Positions 1 to 4,111 of a stretch of DNA of 6,339 bases are shown here, piece after piece (within the stretch, counting starts at the first letter, position 1; every line of letters starts with the position of its first letter). The translations under genes were made by a program, and so were the position numbers. The stretch comes from Candidatus Nealsonbacteria bacterium CG01_land_8_20_14_3_00_12 (GTDB lineage: Bacteria; Patescibacteriota; Minisyncoccia; Minisyncoccales; PETJ01), in assembly GCA_002781125.1 (NCBI GenBank), contig PETJ01000004.1:1-6339 (forward strand), written 5' to 3'. The notes under the pieces are model-generated. The model saw only the letters and a list, made by a program, of their open reading frames with translations, was not told the origin of the DNA and did no database searches.

Positions 1-1
1 A

Positions 2-61
2 TTCAAAAAAGACCAATTTAAAAAATATCGCTGGCTGAAAATAAAAAATGTTAAAAAATGA
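2..61 (+). CDS. Possible C-terminal tail of an upstream gene (partial)
   Basis: One frame is open from the window edge to TGA at 59-61 and reads FKKDQFKKYRWLKIKNVKK, a Lys/aromatic-rich tail of the kind that often ends AT-rich bacterial proteins. It would overlap the start of the next gene (48) by 14 bases, which fits the compact style of this strand. The other two + frames close at 21 and 38. Nineteen codons are too few to identify a family, and the frame could be open by chance. Confidence 0.35.
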   Translation, partial: FKKDQFKKYRWLKIKNVKK

Positions 62-737
62 TAGATTTTTTATTGGGATTGATTTGGGAGGGAAAGAGAA
101 AAAGACAACCGGAATTTGTGTTTTAACAAAAGACCGATGCCTAAAGTGCGAGGATGTTTTTGGAAAAGACACTTTGAGAGTTCTCCGGCCTTATTTAAAA
201 AATACTGAAGTTATTGCCATTGACGCTCCTTTAACAAAAGGTAGAGGGAAGGGCAAAATGCGGCTTTATGAAAAATTTTTATCGACTAAGATTTTTCGCC
301 AAGAGAGAGTAAATCCAATTCCGCCAGCCCTGATGCCAAAATTGGTTGATTTTGCGATTGAACTGGTTAAAAAATTGGAAAAAAGGGGATTTGTCTTGGA
401 TTTGAATTTAATTGAGGTTTTTCCGACATTGGTTGAGAAAATTTACAAAAGAGAATTTTTTTTAAAAGGGCCTTGCCAAACCGAAAATCACCCCTTCGAC
501 AAGCTCAGGGTGATGGTGAGCTCGCCGAACCATCAAAAATCGGCCTTAATTTGTGCTCAGATTGCCTTTCTGCACTCTCAATTTAGAACTCGCTGGCTTG
601 GCTACAAAGACGGATTTTTATTTTTGCCAGAAATTTCTTTTTGGAAAAAAGATTGGCAGCAAAAATTTTACCAAGCTTGGATGTCTCGCCCGCGCTTAAA
701 ATATCATCATTTAATCACCAACATTTTTAGAAAATAG
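48..737 (+). CDS. DUF429 family protein (predicted RNase H-fold nuclease), repeat-interrupted
   Basis: This 229-aa protein has the layout of DUF429, a family predicted to adopt the RNase H fold and to act as a metal-dependent nuclease; its substrate is unknown. Visible motifs are the first strand GIDLGG (D12), IAIDAPL (D59) and EVFPT (E123), then an ALICA helix (166-170) followed by the G-x-K-D-G-F-x-F-x-P region (185-194). In many relatives an Asp precedes that helix motif; here Ser165 is in its place. Residues 148-162 are encoded by a GC-rich palindromic repeat (491-534) that sits directly before this motif, so the active site may be damaged. The ATG at 48 has no Shine-Dalgarno sequence. 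The only other nearby ATG (58) is out of frame. The next gene starts 3 bases after the stop. The family call is fairly secure; activity is uncertain. Confidence 0.8.
   Translation: MLKNDRFFIGIDLGGKEKKTTGICVLTKDRCLKCEDVFGKDTLRVLRPYLKNTEVIAIDAPLTKGRGKGKMRLYEKFLSTKIFRQERVNPIPPALMPKLVDFAIELVKKLEKRGFVLDLNLIEVFPTLVEKIYKREFFLKGPCQTENHPFDKLRVMVSSPNHQKSALICAQIAFLHSQFRTRWLGYKDGFLFLPEISFWKKDWQQKFYQAWMSRPRLKYHHLITNIFRK
491..534 (+). repeat. Paired inverted REP-like palindromes inside the DUF429 gene
   Basis: Two 19-base units lie head to head. Unit A (492-510, CCCTTCGACAAGCTCAGGG) has a CCCT/AGGG stem. Unit B (514-532) read on the - strand is TGGTTCGGCGAGCTCACCA. The core (TTCG, C, AGCTCA) is identical, while the three outer base pairs differ in a compensatory way (C-G, C-G, C-G against T-A, G-C, G-C). 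Unit B's stem extends to GATGGT/ACCATC (512-517/529-534). The element is much richer in G+C than its surroundings and keeps the frame open, encoding HPFDKLRVMVSSPNH. From memory, words like TTCGACAAGCTCAGG recur as dispersed repeats in many bacterial genomes; I could not search for other copies. Confidence 0.8.
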
Positions 738-740
738 AAA

Positions 741-1427
741 ATGATGGAAGAGAAAAAAATATTTGCCTCAATTACTACAACCAGGGGTTCTGATTGGAGA
801 GCAAGAATAAAAGAAATCAATGAACTTGGATTAAAAGAAATAGCTCTTTTTCCAACTTGCCTCAGCCCGGAAGAAAGGAAAGAAATGTACCAGCTCTTGG
901 AAAAATCAACCATTGAAAGCGTCCCCCTCCTTCATTTGAGAAATGATATGCCATTAGAGGAATTAGATTATTTTGTTAAAAATTATAAAACTCAAGTTCT
1001 TTGTACTCACACTCAATCTGAGCACCCTTTAATTTATGACTGCTCAAAATACAAAAATATTATTTCTTTAGAAAATGTCTATCATACTTTTGATGAAAAG
1101 GAGTTAAAAAATTTTGGCGGAATTTGTTTAGACCTTTCTCATTTAGAAAACGATGGAATTTTACATAAAGAAAGGTTTGAAGATACTATAAAAATATTAA
1201 AAAAATATCCTATACTTTGTAACCATATTAGTGCTATTAAAAAATTTACTTTTATTGATAGAGCGGGTGAAATTCGTTACGATTTCCATTACTTGAAAGA
1301 CCTTTCAGAATTGGATTATCTTAAAAAATATCCTTTAAATTATTTTTCTCCTTTTATTGCCATTGAATTAGAAAACAGCATTAAAGAACAATTGAAAGTT
1401 AAAGATTATTTAATGAAATTACTTTAA
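741..1427 (+). CDS. Xylose-isomerase-like TIM-barrel protein (putative sugar-phosphate isomerase/epimerase or endonuclease IV fold)
   Basis: At 228 aa this is short for the AP-endonuclease-2/xylose-isomerase-like TIM-barrel superfamily (usually about 250-300 aa), but the alternating strand-helix order and metal-ligand pattern fit: IALFPT (34-39), PLLHLRND (62-69), QVLCTHTQSE (85-94), IISLENVY (107-114, E111), GICLDLSHL (127-135, D131 and H134), CNHISAI (160-166, H162) and FIAIELEN (205-212, E209 or E211). Glu, Asp/His, His and Glu at the ends of strands 5-8 form the usual divalent-metal site. No signal peptide or membrane segment is visible, so it is probably cytosolic. It starts 3 bases after the DUF429 stop with no Shine-Dalgarno, suggesting translational coupling; a second ATG at 744 is equally possible. 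The substrate cannot be told from sequence. Confidence 0.7.
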   Translation: MMEEKKIFASITTTRGSDWRARIKEINELGLKEIALFPTCLSPEERKEMYQLLEKSTIESVPLLHLRNDMPLEELDYFVKNYKTQVLCTHTQSEHPLIYDCSKYKNIISLENVYHTFDEKELKNFGGICLDLSHLENDGILHKERFEDTIKILKKYPILCNHISAIKKFTFIDRAGEIRYDFHYLKDLSELDYLKKYPLNYFSPFIAIELENSIKEQLKVKDYLMKLL

Positions 1428-1463
1428 AGGTCGAAATTAAAATAAAATAGAAAAATAAAGAAT

Positions 1464-2240
1464 ATGGAGACTCAAGAATGTAAAGAAAAATATAAGTGTT
1501 TATTTGCCGGTATTTTAGTGATTTTAAGCATTTTTTTGATTGCCCTAATTATTTCAACCGGAGTGGATATCAGAAATAAAATTATTGAAACAAAAAATAC
1601 GATTTCCGTTTCTGAGACTGGTGAAATTTATGCCAAACCCGATTTAGCTTTAACCACTTTTTCTGTAATAACCGAAGCAAAAACAGTAGCCCAAGCTGTG
1701 AGCGAAAATACTAAAAAGATGAATGCGGTAATTGATTTTGTCAAGGGCCGGGGGGTGGAAGAGAAAGATTTGAAAACCACCAGTTTTAACATTTATCCTC
1801 GTTACGAATATCAAAAAGTGGAAACTGAAATCTATCCTTATCCGCCAGGTAAAAGAGTGCTTGTTGGATATGAGGTAACTCAGTCGCTTGAGGTGAAAAT
1901 CAGAGATATGGAAAAAATAGGTGATATTATTGAAGGAGCAACTGAGGCCGGGGCTAATCAGGTTGGCGATTTGCAATTTACCATTGATAAAGAAGATGAA
2001 TTAAAAAAAGAAGCCAGAGAGCAGGCAATTGAAAAAGCCAAAACTAAGGCAAAAGAATTAGCTTCTCAATTAGGGGTGAAATTGGTGAGAATTATTAATT
2101 TTAGTGAAAGCAGTGTGGTTCCAATCCCTACCCCATATTTTCTGGAAAAGGCAGCGGGAGGAGGAGCTGAAGCGCCCCAAATCGAAACCGGCGAAAACAA
2201 AATAGAGGTCACCGTCACCATCACTTACGAAATTAAATAA
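1464..2240 (+). CDS. SIMPL domain (DUF541/YggE-like) membrane-anchored protein
   Basis: This 258-aa protein has a short charged N-terminus, one transmembrane helix or uncleaved signal anchor (about 13-32) and an external SIMPL/DUF541 domain. The domain opens with ISVSETGEIYAKPDLA (47-62), matching the family's V-S-G-x-G-x-x-x-x-x-P-D signature with the usual first Gly replaced by Glu51. It continues with the helix TVAQAVSENTKKMNAVIDFVK (74-94), the conserved LKTTSFNIYPRYEY block (103-116), GYEVTQSLEVKIRDMEKIGDIIEGATEAGAN (135-165), and the Ala/Lys-rich helix EAREQAIEKAKTKAKELASQLG (183-204). The last strand ends VTVTITYEIK. Family members such as YggE and BP26 lie outside the membrane and can form rings; their biochemical role is poorly defined. 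The 36-base gap before the ATG has only an A-rich leader. The next gene begins 2 bases after the stop. Confidence 0.9.
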   Translation: METQECKEKYKCLFAGILVILSIFLIALIISTGVDIRNKIIETKNTISVSETGEIYAKPDLALTTFSVITEAKTVAQAVSENTKKMNAVIDFVKGRGVEEKDLKTTSFNIYPRYEYQKVETEIYPYPPGKRVLVGYEVTQSLEVKIRDMEKIGDIIEGATEAGANQVGDLQFTIDKEDELKKEAREQAIEKAKTKAKELASQLGVKLVRIINFSESSVVPIPTPYFLEKAAGGGAEAPQIETGENKIEVTVTITYEIK

Positions 2241-2242
2241 GC

Positions 2243-2866
2243 GTGCAGCAAATAAAAATATCAGAATTCACTATTGAAAGAATACAGAACAGGGAATTTG
2301 AGAAGCTTATTCCTGAGTTTTACGAGTTGAAAGAAATCGTTGAAAATAATCCCTGGCATAATAATGACAGTGTCTTAAATCATACCATTTCGCTTCTTAA
2401 AGAATTAGAGGAATTAATTAAAAAACCGAACGATAAAATTAAAGTTTATTTAGATAAGAAAATAAATACTCATTCAAGGGAAAAACTTCTATTTTTAGCA
2501 GCTCTTCTCCACGATATCGGAAAGAAAGAAACTTATAAAAAAGAAAAAGATATCACCGAATGTCTAAGACACGAGGAAGTAGGAGCAATAAAACTCAAAA
2601 CGATTTTGCCGAGGTTTGATTTATCAGAAAACGAACGAGAATTCGTTATCAAACTGGTCAGGAATCACGGTTTTTTTCACGAGATATTAAACTATCCAGA
2701 AGAAAACCCTGAAAAGAAAACTGAAGAATTTAAAGGGAGGCACCCCGATATTTTTTTAGAAATAATTTTATTATCAATTGCAGATATGTGTGGCAGCCAG
2801 CTCAAACTTAATAAACCAGAAGAATTTAACTTTAGAATGAATTCTTTGAATAAAATTTTAAGTTAA
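2243..2866 (+). CDS. HD-domain metal-dependent phosphohydrolase
   Basis: This 207-aa cytosolic protein carries the HD fold. Metal ligands are visible in order: H47 (LNHTISLL), H90-D91 (LLHDIGKK), H110 (RHEEVGA), H142 with H146 (NHGFFHE) and D181 (IADMCGS). The spacing and the LLHDIGK...HEEVGA...H pattern resemble the HDIG group, including the HD region of CCA-adding enzymes and small nucleotide phosphohydrolases; there is no nucleotidyltransferase domain. Such enzymes usually cleave phosphomonoesters or phosphodiesters of nucleotides, but the substrate here is unknown. The start is GTG at 2243, 2 bases after the SIMPL stop, without a Shine-Dalgarno, so coupled translation is likely. Its stop codon lies within the left arm of the compound palindrome at 2863-2901. 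Confidence 0.85.
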   Translation: MQQIKISEFTIERIQNREFEKLIPEFYELKEIVENNPWHNNDSVLNHTISLLKELEELIKKPNDKIKVYLDKKINTHSREKLLFLAALLHDIGKKETYKKEKDITECLRHEEVGAIKLKTILPRFDLSENEREFVIKLVRNHGFFHEILNYPEENPEKKTEEFKGRHPDIFLEIILLSIADMCGSQLKLNKPEEFNFRMNSLNKILS

Positions 2867-2901
2867 TCAACCACGAGTGATTAATCACGAGTGTTGATTA
2901 A
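2863..2901 (+). repeat. Compound palindrome with nested palindrome and direct repeat at the gene junction
   Basis: The outer arms TTAATCAAC (2863-2871) and GTTGATTAA (2893-2901) are perfect reverse complements. Near the centre is a perfect 12-base palindrome, GTGATTAATCAC (2877-2888). CACGAGTG occurs twice in direct orientation (2872-2879 and 2886-2893). The structure covers the HD gene stop and the upstream start option of the next gene (GTG 2891). There is no following T-run, so it is not a standard intrinsic terminator. An operator for a dimeric regulator, an RNA hairpin or a repeat-derived insertion are all possible. Confidence 0.7.
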
Positions 2902-2905
2902 ATAT

Positions 2906-3307
2906 ATGTTTTTGAAAATGCCTAAGGACTCCAACCCACCCTCCACCCTCCCGCTAAAGCGGGCCCCTGAAGAGATTTATTGGACGAAGCATTCAAAATC
3001 AAAAATGCGGCAATATCGGCTTTCGGAAAAAAGAGTTCTGAGAATTTTGAGAAAGCCAGATAGAAAGGAAGAAGGAATTGCGCCGGGAACAATTGCCGCT
3101 ATGCAGGTTACCGGAACAAAAAAACATCCTACCGAAGCGTGGACTATGTACCAACTTATTAGGTTAAAGGTTAAAGGTGAAAGGTTAAAGATAAAAATTA
3201 TTAGTACCTGGAGGTATCCCGGCCGTACTCCAACAGGCCAAAGACCAATTATCCCAGAAGACACTCTAAAAGAATTAGACAATCTTTTAAAAACTGAAAT
3301 GAATTGA
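2906..3307 (+). CDS. Small basic protein of unknown function (DUF4258-like core possible)
   Basis: The protein is 133 aa from ATG 2906; other in-frame starts are GTG 2891 (138 aa) and ATG 2918 (129 aa). I prefer 2906 or 2918 because 2891 lies inside the palindrome 2863-2901. The likely domain starts at IYWTKHSKSKMRQYRLSEKRVLRIL, whose T-K-H-x-x-x-K-M-x-x-Y-x-x-S-E pattern recalls DUF4258 and related small RelE/BrnT-like folds, then runs through EEGIAPGTIAAMQVTGTKK, an EAWTMYQLI strand, KIISTWRYPG and a C-terminal helix PEDTLKELDNLL. It has no membrane segment or signal peptide. Two parts look repeat-derived: the Pro-rich N-terminus (C-rich tract plus hairpin, 2935-2963) and RLKVKGERLKIK (tandem heptamers, 3161-3188). 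No antitoxin-like partner is adjacent, so I make no toxin claim. Confidence 0.65.
   Translation: MFLKMPKDSNPPSTLPLKRAPEEIYWTKHSKSKMRQYRLSEKRVLRILRKPDRKEEGIAPGTIAAMQVTGTKKHPTEAWTMYQLIRLKVKGERLKIKIISTWRYPGRTPTGQRPIIPEDTLKELDNLLKTEMN
2935..2952 (-). other. G-quadruplex motif (G3N1G3N4G3N1G3) on the - strand
   Basis: On the + strand four CCC runs lie at 2935-2937, 2939-2941, 2946-2948 and 2950-2952. The - strand therefore reads GGG-A-GGG-TGGA-GGG-T-GGG, a full intramolecular G-quadruplex pattern with loops of 1, 4 and 1 bases. It lies on the template strand within the first codons of the small basic-protein gene and touches the hairpin at 2950-2963. Folding in the cell is not shown. Confidence 0.6.
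2950..2963 (+). repeat. GC-rich hairpin CCCGCT-AA-AGCGGG
   Basis: This is a perfect 6-bp stem with a 2-base centre in AT-rich surroundings. It is translated in frame as part of the Pro/Lys/Arg N-terminus of the small basic protein. From memory, CCCGCTAAAGCGGG-type words recur as dispersed repeats in Parcubacteria; copy number in this genome is unknown. The 12-mer GAAGAGATTTAT follows at 2969-2980 and recurs beside the hairpin in the AAA+ gene (5682-5693). Confidence 0.65.
3161..3188 (+). repeat. Four tandem AGGTTAA heptamers inside a gene
   Basis: The units are AGGTTAA, AGGTTAA, AGGTGAA and AGGTTAA, followed by a decayed AGATAAA. They encode the RLKVKGERLKIK segment of the small basic protein. 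Because 7 is not a multiple of 3, gain or loss of one unit would shift the frame. Confidence 0.7.
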
Positions 3308-3332
3308 AAATTCATTGAAAGAGTAATATAAT
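3304..3332 (+). promoter_or_regulatory. Sigma70-type promoter for the membrane/AAA+ gene cluster
   Basis: A -35 box TTGAAA (3304-3309) is followed after 17 bases by a perfect -10 box TATAAT (3327-3332). Transcription would start near 3339-3340, giving a leader of about 11 bases before ATG 3351. The -35 overlaps the stop codon of the previous gene. It lies in one of the two longest spacers on this strand (3308-3350), as expected where a new transcription unit begins. Confidence 0.7.
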
Positions 3333-3350
3333 TTAAAGAGATAAAACTAT

Positions 3351-3710
3351 ATGGCTTTGGCGACAAAAATTTTTGGCTGGGTATTGCTACTGGCTGGCGT
3401 TGCAGTAATCGGTTGGACTTTATATTCCTCCTATAATATCTTTACCGGGAAGGCCGCCCTTCCTGAGATTTTTGAAATGCCAACAGAAGAAGCCGAGGCT
3501 CCAGTAGCTAAAGGCGGAATTCCAACTACTCAGCAAGAAACCCAGAAAGAATTAGAAAAAATGATTGGCGAGCAATTAAAAGGAATATTGCCAGTAGCTG
3601 CTTTACCAAAATTGCTTAATTTGATTGTTTGGTCAATCTTGGCCGGTATTTTAATCTTTGGTGGCAGCCAAATCTCCGGCCTCGGCATCAAATTAATGAA
3701 AAGAGGATGA
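3351..3710 (+). CDS. Small two-TM membrane protein of unknown function
   Basis: This 119-aa protein has a hydrophobic helix at about 6-28 (GWVLLLAGVAVIGWTLYSSY), a polar, Glu-rich stretch of about 55 residues (41-78, EEAEAPVAKGG and QQETQKELEKMIGEQL) and a second hydrophobic helix at about 88-107 (LLNLIVWSILAGILIFGG), ending in LMKRG. The positive C-terminus suggests both ends are cytosolic and the middle is outside, or the reverse if the first helix inserts as a signal. I do not recognise a named family; short proteins of this build are common next to membrane machines in CPR genomes. It is the first gene after the promoter at 3304-3332, with a weak AAAGAG about 10 bases before the ATG. Its TGA stop lies in the loop of the hairpin at 3700-3720. 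Confidence 0.75.
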   Translation: MALATKIFGWVLLLAGVAVIGWTLYSSYNIFTGKAALPEIFEMPTEEAEAPVAKGGIPTTQQETQKELEKMIGEQLKGILPVAALPKLLNLIVWSILAGILIFGGSQISGLGIKLMKRG

Positions 3711-3720
3711 AGTCCTCTTT
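3700..3720 (+). promoter_or_regulatory. Hairpin across the stop codon, just before the next start
   Basis: AAAGAGGA (3700-3707) and TCCTCTTT (3713-3720) form a perfect 8-bp stem with loop TGAAG, which begins with the TGA stop (3708-3710). The stem ends 8 bases before ATG 3729. It buries AGAGGA, the only good Shine-Dalgarno-like word here. No T-tract follows, so termination is unlikely; a translational coupling or pausing element is a reasonable inference, as ribosomes finishing the upstream gene would melt it. Confidence 0.55.
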
Positions 3721-3728
3721 GACTAATA

Positions 3729-4109
3729 ATGCAAAACATTTTTTTGCAATATCTTAACTGGCAGTTTTTTGATGTGCCGGGAAATATTTTGAAAGCCTGG
3801 AGAAATTTTCTGAAATTTAATTTGAACTATTTCTCGGTTCCCTTACTTTTGAAAAGTTTTTTCTCCCCCTGGCGAAGATATAATATGCCTTATGGCCGGG
3901 GTTTCGATATCGGAAAATATTTAGAGACCCTGATTTCTAATTTAATTTTCCGATTTTTGGGGCTAGTAATGAGAAGCTTTTTAATAATTATTGGACTTTT
4001 AGTTGAAATTTTTATAATTTTTGCTGGTGCAATTTTGTTTTTTGGCTGGTTGGTTTTGCCAGCCATTTTAATTGCCGGATTAATTTTCGGCTTCAAAGTT
4101 TTAATTTAA
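3729..4109 (+). CDS. Membrane protein of unknown function with SPWRRY motif, coupled to the AAA+ gene
   Basis: This 126-aa protein has an aromatic-rich amphipathic N-terminal part (1-45, with FFDVPGNILKAWRNFLKFN), then FFSPWRRYNMPYGRGFDIGKYLETLISNLIFR (44-75), which looks like the conserved core: Pro, Trp, paired Arg and a G-R-G-F-D turn. Two hydrophobic helices follow (about 83-104 and 105-124), with E93 within the first, and the protein ends FGFKVLI. The Arg-rich core is probably cytosolic by the positive-inside rule, with a helical hairpin in the membrane. I cannot name a family. The stop is only 2 bases before ATG 4112 of the membrane-anchored AAA+ protein, so tight co-translation and a shared membrane complex are plausible. 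The hairpin at 3700-3720 precedes the start, and there is no free Shine-Dalgarno. Confidence 0.8.
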   Translation: MQNIFLQYLNWQFFDVPGNILKAWRNFLKFNLNYFSVPLLLKSFFSPWRRYNMPYGRGFDIGKYLETLISNLIFRFLGLVMRSFLIIIGLLVEIFIIFAGAILFFGWLVLPAILIAGLIFGFKVLI

Positions 4110-4111
4110 AT

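Noticed and set aside
491..534. CRISPR repeat or attachment site
   Set aside because: There are only two inverted units with no spacers, no integrase or cas gene, and no flanking target-site duplication that I can see.
1419..1448. Promoter before the SIMPL gene (TTACTT, 18 bases, TAAAAT)
   Set aside because: The -35 matches the consensus poorly, and A/T-rich words are expected by chance here.
1650..1976. Open frame of 108 codons on the - strand
   Set aside because: It lies fully within the SIMPL gene, whose domain motifs are clear on the + strand; the - strand product is not recognisable.
2863..3307. Toxin-antitoxin locus
   Set aside because: The basic protein has a vaguely RelE/BrnT-like pattern, but there is no small antitoxin-like partner gene on either side.
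2977..3366. Open frame of 129 codons on the - strand
   Set aside because: It is antisense to the small basic-protein gene and the promoter; the product is an irregular hydrophobic stretch with no family features and no upstream signals.
3700..3728. Rho-independent terminator after the 119-aa protein
   Set aside because: The stem is AT/GC mixed and only the arm itself ends in TTT; the next bases are GACTAATAATG, with no U-tract, and a gene starts at once.
3890..4096. Lys/Pro/Ile-rich open frame on the - strand
   Set aside because: This is the typical antisense shadow of a gene for hydrophobic helices (126-aa membrane protein).
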